Both the position numbers and the translations under genes were made by a program. From Paraburkholderia sp. BCC1884 (GTDB taxonomy: Bacteria > Pseudomonadota > Gammaproteobacteria > Burkholderiales > Burkholderiaceae), in NCBI RefSeq assembly GCF_900996225.1, contig NZ_CAAJGL010000068.1, forward strand, positions 930,001 through 994,000: a DNA stretch of 64,000 bases, in the 5' to 3' direction. Positions within the stretch are counted from its first letter, which is position 1, and each line of letters starts with the position of its first letter. This document shows positions 53,516-63,542 of this stretch, one piece after another. The notes beneath the pieces were generated by a model, which was not told the DNA's origin, ran no database searches, and saw only the letters and a program-made list of their open reading frames with translations.

Positions 53516-53547
53516 CCATTTAGTTATACTGATTGGAGAAAGGTAAA

Positions 53548-53922
53548 ATGAAAAAAAATACAGCGCGAGTCTATCGACTTGACGAAATGCCACTCACCGA
53601 GGTTCGGCCGGGGTTCGAAAGGACTGGCCTGCGCTCTCAGGGCGCAATACACACGGTGAACTGGTTCGAACCTGGTTACAAGAGTACAGGACGCCATGCC
53701 CATCCCTTCGATCAAATGAGCTATGTGTTGGCCGGCTCCATGCGCTTTTGGGTAGATGGTGAGGTGTTTGACATGCATGCCCCTAGCGTTCTCTATATCC
53801 CTGGCGGTTTGGAACATGGTGCTGAACCTCTAGGTGAAGAGCGAGTGCTGAATGTGGATGTCTTTGCTCCAGTGCGTGAAGATTATCTCCCTCTGTGCGA
53901 ACACCAGGGGTTTGTTGAGTAA
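53548..53922 (+). CDS. Small cupin protein
   Basis: A 124-residue single-domain cupin from ATG 53548 (GGAGAAAGG upstream). Motif 1 is GRHAHPFDQMSYVLAGSM, with His-x-His but Gln where most have Glu. Motif 2 is VLYIPGGLEHGAEPLG with its His. It may hold a metal and act as an isomerase, a dioxygenase or a sensor in the pathway. Confidence 0.85.
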   Translation: MKKNTARVYRLDEMPLTEVRPGFERTGLRSQGAIHTVNWFEPGYKSTGRHAHPFDQMSYVLAGSMRFWVDGEVFDMHAPSVLYIPGGLEHGAEPLGEERVLNVDVFAPVREDYLPLCEHQGFVE

Positions 53923-54028
53923 CGATGCTTCGCCTTAGTCTCCGTGGTTTTTGACACACATTGCTAATTCGACCACCAAGCTGTAACGGCCACCTTTCAA
54001 ATTGGATGGCTAATGCATATTCAATCCC

Positions 54029-55642
54029 ATGGAAAACGATCAGGATACCCTAGCCGTCGAAGTCGCAGTAATAGGTGCCGGTCCAATCGGCCTGACCGCC
54101 GCGAACCTTCTTGCTGAGTACGGCATACGTACCATGTTGGTCGAGCGCAATCCAAATGTTGCGGACGAACCGAGGGCTATCAGCATCACCGATGAGTCAC
54201 TGCGTGTGATGGATCAAATCGGCATATTGGATAAGCTCGAACCGGAGATGCTGCTGGACACCGGCACCCGGTATTTTGGGCGCAAAGGGCAATTGCTCGC
54301 GGAAGTACAACCGCGTGCGCCGCGGTTGGGTCACCCGGGCAAATCGAACTTCGATCAGCCCATATTAGCTCAACTATTGCTTGAGGCTGCAAAGTCGCGA
54401 CCACTGCTTGATTTGCACTTCCATGCTGAGGCAAGCAACGTCGTTGATGTGGGTGGTGGCGTGGAATTCACTCTTGCGACGCCAGAAGGGCAACGGCGTG
54501 TCCAGGCAAAATGGCTCATCGCGTGCGATGGAGGTCGTAGTCCCATCAGAACTCAGCTCGGAATTCCATTAGAAGGATCGACGCAGGTTGAAAAGTGGAT
54601 TGTAGTGGACGTTTTGAACACGCCGGGAGTACCCGAACGTATTTCTCAGTTCCATTGCAATGGCGTGAGGCCGTGCGTTGTCGTGCCCGGCGTGAAGGGC
54701 CGCTGTCGGTACGAGTTTATGTTGCTGCGCGAAGACGACGAAGCTCAAGCCGTAACTCCGGAATTCATCATCAAGCTGGTTCAGCCATACCAGCGCATCC
54801 AGCCTCGCGATATTCGCCGTGCCGCGGTATATACGGCGCAACAACGGGTCGCTCAGTCCTACCGACGTGGTCGCATCGTGCTCGCTGGCGACGCCGCGCA
54901 CCTGATGCCGCCGTTTGCGGGACAAGGACTGAATGCGGGAGTGCGCGACGCTGCCAACATTGCATGGAAAATTGCAGCGTGCGTGAAGGGCGAAGCCGAG
55001 GAATCCCTGATTGATACCTATGCGATCGAGCGGCGCCCCCACGTAAGTGACATGGTGAGACTCTCCCACCGAATCGGACAGATAGTTATGAGCACGCAAC
55101 CGCTTTTGACCGCGGCCCGTGATCACACGATTGCGGCGCTATCACTACTGCCTACGGCCAAGGAATGGGTCGTGGGGATGAGGTTCCTGAAGCAGCCCCA
55201 CTTTACCAAAGGGTGTGTGGTTCCCCCATCGCCCGATCTTCCAGCAGCAGTGTCGGCCTTAGTTGGGCGTTCGCTGCCACAGCCGAAAGTAGTTTGTGGG
55301 GAGGGGCCGGTCGTTGGCCTGGACAAAGCCCTCGGCATTGGTTGGGCACTCCTTCGCTTCAAGACAGGACGCGAGATCGAGATTCTCCGTGGAATGCAGT
55401 CGCTCGGTGAGCGCGAATGCCAGACCGTCTTCGATTTCGACGATACTTTTGCCGGCCTGAGTGGTGGCGACTTCGTCTTGATCATAAGACCGGATCGGTA
55501 TGTGGCAGCCGTGGCTCGAGAGCGCACTCTGAAGATCAGCGTTGATGCTCTAGCCCGCTTGGTGCCGGCGCTGAATAAAGGATTCTTCGCAGATGCAGGG
55601 CAAGCGTCTGTATCACTCGATGGATCGATGGCGTCAGGCTGA
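54029..55642 (+). CDS. MhpA-type FAD-dependent aromatic hydroxylase
   Basis: A 537-residue flavoprotein monooxygenase of the class that includes MhpA (3-(3-hydroxyphenyl)propionate hydroxylase). FAD motif GAGPIG lies at 16-21, the DG motif in ACDGGRSPIR and the GD motif in VLAGDAAHLMPPFAGQGLN. The C-terminal thioredoxin-like domain is present (about 400-530). It would add a hydroxyl next to an existing one, giving the catechol that the MhpB-type enzyme opens. The MhpB gene is three genes upstream. The exact phenol cannot be read from sequence. Confidence 0.9.
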   Translation: MENDQDTLAVEVAVIGAGPIGLTAANLLAEYGIRTMLVERNPNVADEPRAISITDESLRVMDQIGILDKLEPEMLLDTGTRYFGRKGQLLAEVQPRAPRLGHPGKSNFDQPILAQLLLEAAKSRPLLDLHFHAEASNVVDVGGGVEFTLATPEGQRRVQAKWLIACDGGRSPIRTQLGIPLEGSTQVEKWIVVDVLNTPGVPERISQFHCNGVRPCVVVPGVKGRCRYEFMLLREDDEAQAVTPEFIIKLVQPYQRIQPRDIRRAAVYTAQQRVAQSYRRGRIVLAGDAAHLMPPFAGQGLNAGVRDAANIAWKIAACVKGEAEESLIDTYAIERRPHVSDMVRLSHRIGQIVMSTQPLLTAARDHTIAALSLLPTAKEWVVGMRFLKQPHFTKGCVVPPSPDLPAAVSALVGRSLPQPKVVCGEGPVVGLDKALGIGWALLRFKTGREIEILRGMQSLGERECQTVFDFDDTFAGLSGGDFVLIIRPDRYVAAVARERTLKISVDALARLVPALNKGFFADAGQASVSLDGSMASG

Positions 55643-55730
55643 TTGAGGTCGGCAGATTTTCCGTTGCACACGAAAGTCAGGTCTTATGCGGTTAGAGACT
55701 AATATTTACAATTTCGATTGGTAGAGCTAA

Positions 55731-56585
55731 ATGAAACTTATAAGTTACAAAAAAGACGGCCGCGCTACTTTTGGCGCCGTCGTGAACGATGGCGTCATCG
55801 ACCTTGGAAAAGCGCTCGCTGACAAGTACCCTGATTTGAAGGGGCTACTGGAGTCGGACGCCGTATCTGAAGCTCAAGGCGCATTGAAAGACAGGCTTCC
55901 TGACTATGCCCTTGCGGAAGTGGAGCTTCTTCCCGTCATACCTAATCCCGGGAAGATTTGGTGTGCAGGTCTGAACTACGGCGAACATGTACGGGAAACC
56001 GGCCGAGAGGTGACTGAAAAACCAGTGTACTTCTTGCGATTTGCGGATTCGCAGGTCGCCCATGGGCAGCCGATTCTCCGTCCACTCGAATCGGAGCGCC
56101 TGGATTTTGAAGGGGAGATCGCTGTCATTATTGGCAAGCAAGGTCGGCGCATCGCTGAAGCATCTGCCTGGGACCATGTCGCGGGGTACGCCTGCTACAA
56201 CGACGGCTCTATTCGCGATTGGCAACTGCACACCAGTCAATGGGGGCCGGGTAAGAACTTCTTTCGGACAGGAGCTTTCGGTCCGTGGATGGTAACAGCA
56301 GATGAAATTCCACCCGATAGTACTTTGACAGTGGTCACACGTCTCAATGGGGAGGAGGTCCAGCGGGCAACTACAGCGATGTTGATTCACAGCATTCCTC
56401 GACTTATCGCATACGCGTCAACAGTGGCACCCCTATGCGCTGGCGACGTAATTGTGACCGGCACGCCGGGCGGTGTGGGCGCCAAGCGCAATCCGCCGCT
56501 TTGGATGAAGGAGGGAGACGTAGTGGAGGTAGAAGTCGAGCGTGTAGGTGTTCTGCGCAACCCTGTACGTAACGAAATTTCGTAA
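55731..56585 (+). CDS. Fumarylacetoacetase-family hydrolase
   Basis: A 284-residue enzyme. Metal ligands Glu127 and Glu129 (LDFEGEIAVIIG) and Asp158 (YNDGSIRDWQ) match the family. The C-terminal half has the standard VTGTPGGVGAKRNPP stretch. FAH-family enzymes hydrolyse carbon-carbon bonds in ring-cleavage products or act as decarboxylases/isomerases. Here it takes the place where the mhp pathway has the alpha/beta hydrolase MhpC. Confidence 0.9.
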   Translation: MKLISYKKDGRATFGAVVNDGVIDLGKALADKYPDLKGLLESDAVSEAQGALKDRLPDYALAEVELLPVIPNPGKIWCAGLNYGEHVRETGREVTEKPVYFLRFADSQVAHGQPILRPLESERLDFEGEIAVIIGKQGRRIAEASAWDHVAGYACYNDGSIRDWQLHTSQWGPGKNFFRTGAFGPWMVTADEIPPDSTLTVVTRLNGEEVQRATTAMLIHSIPRLIAYASTVAPLCAGDVIVTGTPGGVGAKRNPPLWMKEGDVVEVEVERVGVLRNPVRNEIS

Positions 56586-56692
56586 GAAGTTGGGACACGG
56601 ACCGCACCAACGTGGCGCGCTGCGTGTCCCCTCAATCTTGTGGTCCCAATACCGATTGTTCGGTAACTAACGAATACTGAAGCATTTGTGCA

Positions 56693-57691
56693 ATGAATCC
56701 GACCCAAACGCAACAGTGCATCATGATTACCGCCGCTGGTGGCCCGGACGTACTCAAACCTAGGACCGTGGCGGTTCCTTCGCCCTTGGACGACGAAGTC
56801 CTCATCCAAGTGCGAGCCGCGGGTGTCAACCGGCATGATTGCCATCAACGCCAGCGTGGCCCCACACCTGCTCACAGTGACATACCCGGGTTGGAAGTCT
56901 CAGGCGTTGTCGCCGCGGTCGGTAGGGATGTTCTCGATTTTCAGGTGGGACAAGACGTTTGCGCGCTTACCGATGGCGGCGGCTATGCTGAGTATGTCGT
57001 AGCCAAGGTCGGCCATGTCTTGCCAATGCCAGACCACATCGACCATCTGGCGGCTGCTGCCGTTCCGGAAGCAGCTTTCACGGTTTGGCATAACTTCTTC
57101 GGCGTAGCAAGGCTCGGGCCAGGCGAATCTGTGCTCCTGCACGGCGGAACAAGTGGCGTGGGGACATTCGCAATTCAACTGCTGTCACTGCTCGGTCATC
57201 CTGTTTATGCGACGTGCGGAACTCCGGAAAAAGTGGATTTTGCACTGGCTCTAGGCGCGAGTGGCGCCTTCAATTATCGCAGTGATGATTTTGTGGAAAG
57301 CGTCAAGGATCGAACAGGCGGCCGGGGAGTAGACGTAATTCTGGATATGTCGGGCGGCAAATATTCTGCGCGAAACATTGATGCGCTGGCGCGCCGTGGA
57401 CGGCTTGTGCACCTCTCTCCGGGCAACGGTGCGAAGTTCGAAGGTAACCTCCGCGACATAATGTTGAAGGAAATTCACATCAGTGGATCTGCGTTAAGAC
57501 CGTTGCCAGCGAACGAGAAGACCGCGATTGCGATGGATCTAAAACGCGTCGTTTTGCCACGCCTCTCGGATGGTACGCTTCGGCCGGTTCTGGATTTGGT
57601 ACTACCGCTTTCGGCGGCCGCTACGGCACACTCAAGGATGGAAGCGGGTCTGCATATGGGGAAGATTTTGCTAGAGGTTGGGGCTCACTAG
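56693..57691 (+). CDS. Quinone oxidoreductase-like NADPH-dependent reductase
   Basis: A 332-residue medium-chain reductase of the PIG3/QOR group. NADPH motif LLHGGTSGVGTFAIQL (about 147-162). There is no catalytic or structural zinc ligand set, so it is not an alcohol dehydrogenase. Such enzymes reduce quinones or enones and could deal with quinone side products of the hydroxylase. ATG 56693, 107 bp after the FAH gene. Confidence 0.9.
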   Translation: MNPTQTQQCIMITAAGGPDVLKPRTVAVPSPLDDEVLIQVRAAGVNRHDCHQRQRGPTPAHSDIPGLEVSGVVAAVGRDVLDFQVGQDVCALTDGGGYAEYVVAKVGHVLPMPDHIDHLAAAAVPEAAFTVWHNFFGVARLGPGESVLLHGGTSGVGTFAIQLLSLLGHPVYATCGTPEKVDFALALGASGAFNYRSDDFVESVKDRTGGRGVDVILDMSGGKYSARNIDALARRGRLVHLSPGNGAKFEGNLRDIMLKEIHISGSALRPLPANEKTAIAMDLKRVVLPRLSDGTLRPVLDLVLPLSAAATAHSRMEAGLHMGKILLEVGAH

Positions 57692-58002
57692 GAGTAGTGG
57701 AGGAGGGGCGGTTCGCGGGAGAAGCCGCATCCAATGTCGGCCCGACGCTTGAACACATTGGTCATGGGCATCCGCCTAGTCGGCACAACTTGAGGCAGTG
57801 TGTGGCACGGCGATGTATGGAGCGTAGGCGATTCGTAGTGAGCTTCATCCGGATAGCGATGGGTTTGTGCGGCAATTAGCTCGTCTCGATACGTCCGGGT
57901 CGATTGCTGGCGGCACCGAATGCACCATGCTTGGTCTGTTTGAGTAAAAGCGTTCGTCGCATAGTGGAATCAATATTCTAAAATTAACAGGAGACAGCCG
58001 GA
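57692..58002. other. Gap of about 310 bp, no gene
   Basis: Nothing recognised other than the strong ribosome site (AGGAGA) of the next gene. Confidence 0.45.
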
Positions 58003-59355
58003 ATGGACATTCGTGAAGCCATAAAAATCAACGCGATGCGTTGGTATCAATTTGTAGTACTTATTATATGTATCCTTCTGACAATGATTGACGGATACGA
58101 AATAATTGTCATGCCGTTTGTAATGCCCCATCTAGCCAAAGCATGGAAACTCAGTCCTGTCGAAATTGGATACCTACTAAGCGCTAGCGTGGCGGGCATG
58201 GCCATCGGTGCGGTGATAGTCTCCCCATTGGCGGATCGAATAGGGCGTCGCCGACATATCTTACTATGTCTGGTACTCGTTACCGTCGGGATGCTGCTCA
58301 CAAGCATGTCGAGAAGTATGGTCGAGCTACTCGTCTTCCGAGCCTTTGCTGGACTGTTTATCGGCGGAATTATCTCGAGTATTAACGTCCTGCTCTCGGA
58401 GTACTGTTCGGACAAGCGACGCGGCTTCATTATGGGTCTCTACGGTGTCGGCCTGCCGTTGGGATCGGCACTTGCTGGAAGCGCGGTAGGTCCGCTGGTA
58501 AGAGAGTACAGTTGGCGTGGACCCTTCGTATTCGGCGGCTTGCTAACACTAATCCTGTTGGTCATCGTATTTGCTTTTCTTCCCGAATCTATCGACTATC
58601 TGATTGCGCGCCGGCCAAAGCGGGCATTAGAGAAATACAACAGGATTGCCGACCGGCTATGCTATCCGCACGCGACTGTGCTTCCTAATGCCGAGACCTC
58701 GACAGGCGGACACTCGATCGCTACTACGTTGCAGTCGATTTTCGGTAGCACAATGGGCTGCCGTACTTCATATCTGTGGCTTGGATATGCCGGTTTGATC
58801 GCGGCATTCTATTTTGCCAACACATGGACCGCTAAGTTAATTGCAGACGCCAGTGGAGTTCCCGAATTTGGCATTCGCGTCGGTGCATTGGTAATGTATG
58901 GGGGCGTCATAGGAGCGGTGGTATTCGCCCTGCTATCACTCAAACTACGTCCGGTTGTGGTTACCGCGCTCATCTTGTTTGGTGGTGCTGTGACCTATTC
59001 ACTATACGCTTCGAATTTCCGAAACACCGGGCTCGCGGTTCCGTTATCGGTGCTGGTCGGACTCTTCTCCGGTGGCGGAGTGGTGGCGTTCTATGCGATC
59101 AGTCCGGCAATCTATCCTGCGATAGTGCGGAGCACGGCAGTTGGGTTGATGCTCGGGTTCGGTCGAACCGTCGCCGTGGCCGTCCCGATCGGGACGGGTT
59201 ATTTGTTGAGGCTCGGTTGGACCCCATCGACGTTGTATCAAGGGTTCGGCGGAATATTAGCCGCAGCCGCCGTCTTCGCTCTCCTACTCGACCGAACTCG
59301 TAGCGAACCAGAAGGCAATGCCGGCACGTATGAGCCAACTCAAAAGCGGGTGTGA
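58003..59355 (+). CDS. Second aromatic acid:H+ symporter-type MFS transporter
   Basis: A 450-residue, 12-helix transporter. AAHS features: TMIDGYEIIVMPFVMPHLAKAW in helix 1 and the loop motif SPLADRIGRRRHILLC. It is clearly different from the transporter at 49002 but the same family, and may import the substrate of the MhpA/MhpB-type enzymes. RBS AGGAGA nine bases upstream of ATG 58003. Confidence 0.92.
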   Translation: MDIREAIKINAMRWYQFVVLIICILLTMIDGYEIIVMPFVMPHLAKAWKLSPVEIGYLLSASVAGMAIGAVIVSPLADRIGRRRHILLCLVLVTVGMLLTSMSRSMVELLVFRAFAGLFIGGIISSINVLLSEYCSDKRRGFIMGLYGVGLPLGSALAGSAVGPLVREYSWRGPFVFGGLLTLILLVIVFAFLPESIDYLIARRPKRALEKYNRIADRLCYPHATVLPNAETSTGGHSIATTLQSIFGSTMGCRTSYLWLGYAGLIAAFYFANTWTAKLIADASGVPEFGIRVGALVMYGGVIGAVVFALLSLKLRPVVVTALILFGGAVTYSLYASNFRNTGLAVPLSVLVGLFSGGGVVAFYAISPAIYPAIVRSTAVGLMLGFGRTVAVAVPIGTGYLLRLGWTPSTLYQGFGGILAAAAVFALLLDRTRSEPEGNAGTYEPTQKRV

Positions 59356-59583
59356 CGAGTCGATTCCATTTTCCTGCTAAAGAGAAAAAATTTAAAACTA
59401 GTCAGTAAGCAGATTCGATAAAAAAGACTGCAGGATTTGATTCGTTTCTTCAATCTTTAATTGATACCCGGTTGAGGCGGGAAGTATTTTGGAACTTGTG
59501 AGTTTCGGATTATATTTTAATAAAAATAATAGTTTGGAGTATTGAATTATATCAGTAGATATTCGTCAACAAAAGGAGGAGAT

Positions 59584-60657
59584 ATGAAGAGGACGTATGC
59601 GTTGTCGGGATTGGCTCTGGTTGCCGCTACTGCTCAGGCGCAGAGCAGTGTGACGTTGTACGGCATCGTGGATACAGGCGTGGCTTTCTATAACCATGCC
59701 GCAAACGGCGGTTCTTTCGTAGGTGTACCGGCTCTCACTGGAGAGCTGCCAAGCCGTGTTGGTTTGCGGGGCACCGAAGATCTCGGTGGCGGCCTCAAAG
59801 GGGTGTTTAACCTTGAAAGTGGATTTGCACCGGGTACCGGGCAACTAGCGTATGGTGGACGGTTATGGGGGCGTACCGCAAACATCGGATTGAGCACGCC
59901 TTACGGGACTGTGACCTTGGGACGACAGTTCAATATGACGTACTACTCGGTCGCTTTTGCCGACGTCATCGGACCAACGCTTATGTCGATGCCCAACTTT
60001 GATCCATATTTGGCTGTGGTGAGGAGCGACAACTCAATCGCATATAGTGGTAAATTCGGTGGACTGACAGCTGGCGCAACTTATAGCTTCGGGCGAGATG
60101 CGGCGGGACCAGCTGGACCATCGGCGACTAATTGCGGTGGACAGGTGCCGGGCAACTATCTCGCATGTAAGCAGTTCACTGGAATGCTCTCATACGAGAC
60201 CGGCAGTTACGGTGTCGTTGGGTCCTATGACCAGATGCGTGGTGGGAACGGAGCGGCGGCGCCGCTGACGAGCAGTGCTTATACTGACACGCGTACGGTC
60301 GTCGCCGGATACTATGCGTTTAGCTTGGGCAAGCTTGGTCTCGGCTGGATTCATCGCAACGTGGACGCGGCGGCATCATTGCGAACCGATATTTACTTCG
60401 GAGGTATCGAATATTTTCCCGTGCCTCAGTGGGAATTTGACGCCCAAGTTTCACACTACATCCAGCACGGAAACTCAAACGCGACACTCACGACGACGAA
60501 AATCAATTACTTGCTATCGAAATCTACGTTTCTCTACGCGTTGGCTGGTTACATGATAAACAGTAAAAAGAGCGCGGTGTCTGTTGCTGCGGGGGGGACG
60601 GCAGAGCTAGGCATCAACCAAACTGGGGTTATGTTGGGTATTCAGCATCGGTTCTGA
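59584..60657 (+). CDS. Gram-negative (Burkholderia-type) porin
   Basis: A 357-residue outer-membrane trimeric porin from ATG 59584 (MKRTYALSGLALVAATAQAQ, signal peptide cut before QSSVTLYG) with AAGGAGGAG upstream. The first strands SSVTLYGIVDTGVAFY, the loop GFAPGTGQLAYGGRLWGRTANIGL and the last strand ending HRF are typical of Omp34/OpcP-type porins. Placed after the transporter, it may let the aromatic substrate through the outer membrane. The gap upstream is AT-rich and likely holds its own promoter. Confidence 0.94.
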   Translation: MKRTYALSGLALVAATAQAQSSVTLYGIVDTGVAFYNHAANGGSFVGVPALTGELPSRVGLRGTEDLGGGLKGVFNLESGFAPGTGQLAYGGRLWGRTANIGLSTPYGTVTLGRQFNMTYYSVAFADVIGPTLMSMPNFDPYLAVVRSDNSIAYSGKFGGLTAGATYSFGRDAAGPAGPSATNCGGQVPGNYLACKQFTGMLSYETGSYGVVGSYDQMRGGNGAAAPLTSSAYTDTRTVVAGYYAFSLGKLGLGWIHRNVDAAASLRTDIYFGGIEYFPVPQWEFDAQVSHYIQHGNSNATLTTTKINYLLSKSTFLYALAGYMINSKKSAVSVAAGGTAELGINQTGVMLGIQHRF

Positions 60658-61747
60658 TAGCGGACGCTGATATATACCTTGACCTTGCCTTGAGTGCCGG
60701 ATCGGTGACGAAATTGGATGCCAAATCGTCACCATTTCCTTGTTGCCCGATACGAGAAGTGTTGGGGTGACACGTCGGGCTCGGTTATTCCCGCTGTTAG
60801 CGCGCAACATTCTGGGACCGAACAACAGCTTATCAGGCTGACGCAGCAAGACGAAGCAGGTAGGTAGGAGAAACGAACGCACGCGCGACGACGAAAAGAG
60901 AGGGACGCGGGTGCGAGAACGCAGTACATCGCGAATTGGAAAGCAAGGCACAAATTCTCGCTATCCGAAGCGCAGTCGCAATTTGTCCACTGTCACTCCG
61001 TCTAAATCCCAAGTGACTGTATGTGTGACGACTTCTCGCTATCGGGCCCTCGGCTTCCGCCATCGCATACAGTTTGAAACGGGGGCACTATGCAACCAGT
61101 GCAAAACCAGCAATAAGCGCATCGATGAAGTAAATTATTGCGTCGATAATGGTCGACATCATCTCTGATTTGGAGGTGCGAAATGTCAGCCAGTGAAACC
61201 ACGATCGAACTTCCGTCGCGCGCATCGCTGGCGATCCCGAGCCTCGCGCCGCGAGGAGACGCAGGCCGAATACTTGACGCCACTCTTCGCGTCATCTAGT
61301 CGCAAGGGGTTCCGGCGTACGGTGCAATGCGCTGAAATTTCAGATGTTCGTGCTTTTTTGTGATCATCGTGCAAATCCTAAAACCATCTACGTTCATCGA
61401 AAGATAACATCTCCCTTCTTGACGCCTTGCTTGGATGAGACGAGGCCTAAGTCTACTAGGAAGTGCGTCAAGCCTAACTCTTGATGCGCGCCAATGTTTT
61501 TCTGCGAGAGATCCATGCTAAAACGCAACGTTTCGACTCGCCGGACTGGGCGGCGTGGTACCGATCCGTGGCAGATGTCGCGAGCGTTCGGCTTGCGGAA
61601 TGCATGCAGACATTCGGCTAGTCTCTCGCGAAGTCTGCACACGCATTCGAGTTGCCTTCCATCCTCTATGACATGCGCGATGGGTCTCAGCAGAATTTTA
61701 ACCAGCTGTCACCCTCACTCCGTTTAATCTCAGCAAGGGAAATCGCA
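60658..61747. other. Gap of about 1090 bp with two small open frames
   Basis: No family-level gene is seen. Two short frames have some support: 61183-61299 (38 residues, GGAGGT upstream of ATG) and 61484-61621 (45 residues, protein-like composition). Either may be the remains of a longer gene. Confidence 0.4.
61183..61299 (+). CDS. Possible 38-residue peptide
   Basis: ATG 61183 has TTGGAGGT eight bases upstream. The product begins MSASETTIELPSRASLAIPS and ends at TAG 61297. No family known; could be a truncated gene start. Confidence 0.3.
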   Translation: MSASETTIELPSRASLAIPSLAPRGDAGRILDATLRVI

Positions 61748-63481
61748 ATGAGTACAACCGAAGTCAAGGTCCCGCAGCTTTCTGAGTCCGTTTCGGAAGC
61801 CACTCTACACTGGAAAAAGAAAACCGGGGAGGCTGTGGAAGAAGGCGAAGTGCTGGCTGACCTTGAAACTGACAAAGTTGTTCTGGAGGTTCCAGCGACC
61901 ACTGGCGGGATAGTGGCATCGCTTACGAGGAGCGACGGCGATACTGTACACACGGGCGAGGTCATCGCGACGATCAGTGCAGTCGAAAACGCTAACGTTC
62001 GGGCCGCGACGGCAATTGCAAAACTTGATCCGGGCACGAATCAGCAGACTGCCGCAACCAACTTCGATGTCGTTGTCATCGGATCGGGACCTGGCGGTTA
62101 CATCGCGGCCATTCGTGCCGCGCAGCTTGGCAAGACAGTTGCGTGTGTTGAAGGGTGGAGAAATCCTGAAGGCAAGTTAAAGCTTGGGGGTACGTGTTTA
62201 AACATTGGATGCATTCCATCGAAGGCCTTGCTGGCGTCATCCGAAACATTCGAAAGCACGCTCCATCATCTACGCGACCATGGCATCGGCGTCGAAAAAG
62301 TGACACTGGATTTGCCGAAGATGATTGCACGAAAAAACCACATCGTTGAGAAAATTACCGGTGGGGTGGAATTTCTATTTCGTAAGAACAAAGTTTCATG
62401 GCTGAAAGGCCATGGAAAATTTGTCGGTCGCTCGGGAGAGGCCACACGAATTGAGGTAGCCGGTGAAGCTGGCTCTAGGGCCTATACCGCGAAGAGCGTC
62501 ATTATTGCAACCGGGTCGAAAGCTCGGCATCTGCCGAATGTCCCCGTTGATGGGCGGATTGTCTCCGACAATGAAGGTGCACTTTCATTCGACACGGTCC
62601 CAAGAAAACTGGCTGTCATCGGTGCCGGTGTTATCGGCCTTGAGCTTGGTTCAGTTTGGCGCCGGCTGGGAGCTGAAGTCACAATCCTTGAGGCACTGCC
62701 TGACTTCCTCAGCGCTGCAGATGCTTCACTTTCGAAGGAGGCGTGGAAGCTACTCAAAAAACAGGGCCTCTCAATTCATCTCGGCGTGCGGATCGATCGG
62801 GTCCAAGTCATGGCTAATGGCGTGGAGATCTCCTATACGGATGATGACGGTAAGGCTCAGACACTTGAGGCCGACAGGCTGATAGTGTCAATCGGACGAG
62901 TACCCAATACGGACAATCTCGACCTCGGCGCAATCGGACTGAAGGTTGACGAACGCGGGTTCATCCCCGTGGATGATCATTGCGTGACTGCCGTTCCCAA
63001 CGTGTACGCGATTGGGGACGTGGTGCGCGGGCCGATGCTTGCTCATAAGGCGGAAGACGAAGGCGTGATGGTGGCGGAAATCATCGATGGGCAGAAGCCG
63101 CATGTCGACTACAACTGTATCCCGTGGGTCATATACACCGACCCTGAAATCGCGTGGGTGGGCAAGACCGAGCAGAGACTGAAGTCGGAAGGTCGTGCTA
63201 TCAAGATCGGCCAATTTCCCATGATGGTTAACGGCCGTGCATTGGGGCTGGGAAAAACCGACGGGTTCGTAAAGATGATTGCCGATGCTGAGACTGACGA
63301 GATTTTGGGCGTTCACATTATTTCCACCAACGCGTCTGATCTGATCGCGGAAGCTGTAGTGGCGATGGAATTCAAGGCAGCTTCTGAAGATATTGGAATG
63401 ATCAGCCATCCCCACCCGTCGTTATCTGAAGTCGTTCGCGAAGCGGCATTGGCAGTGCAAAGGCGAGCACTGAATATGTAG
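61748..63481 (+). CDS. lpdA: Dihydrolipoyl dehydrogenase with N-terminal OdhB-type lipoyl domain
   Basis: A 577-residue fusion. Residues 1-78 are a lipoyl domain of the 2-oxoglutarate dehydrogenase E2 type (VKVPQLSESVSEATL, lipoylated Lys43 in ETDKVVLEV). An Ala-rich linker follows. From about 106 to the end is a full E3: FAD motif VVVIGSGPGGYIAA, redox pair Cys150/Cys155 (GGTCLNIGCIPSK), NAD motif LAVIGAGVIGLELG and active-site His in SHPHPSLSEVVREA. It would re-oxidise dihydrolipoyl groups. The ATG at 61748 has AAGGGA upstream. No E1 or E2 gene is beside it. Lipoyl-E3 fusions exist, usually with a pyruvate dehydrogenase-type lipoyl domain. Confidence 0.93.
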   Translation: MSTTEVKVPQLSESVSEATLHWKKKTGEAVEEGEVLADLETDKVVLEVPATTGGIVASLTRSDGDTVHTGEVIATISAVENANVRAATAIAKLDPGTNQQTAATNFDVVVIGSGPGGYIAAIRAAQLGKTVACVEGWRNPEGKLKLGGTCLNIGCIPSKALLASSETFESTLHHLRDHGIGVEKVTLDLPKMIARKNHIVEKITGGVEFLFRKNKVSWLKGHGKFVGRSGEATRIEVAGEAGSRAYTAKSVIIATGSKARHLPNVPVDGRIVSDNEGALSFDTVPRKLAVIGAGVIGLELGSVWRRLGAEVTILEALPDFLSAADASLSKEAWKLLKKQGLSIHLGVRIDRVQVMANGVEISYTDDDGKAQTLEADRLIVSIGRVPNTDNLDLGAIGLKVDERGFIPVDDHCVTAVPNVYAIGDVVRGPMLAHKAEDEGVMVAEIIDGQKPHVDYNCIPWVIYTDPEIAWVGKTEQRLKSEGRAIKIGQFPMMVNGRALGLGKTDGFVKMIADAETDEILGVHIISTNASDLIAEAVVAMEFKAASEDIGMISHPHPSLSEVVREAALAVQRRALNM

Positions 63482-63542
63482 TTAACGGAAAGTACGTAAT
63501 AGTTGCTGTTGCCTGCGGGTTTGTATTGGTTTAGAAAGGAGC

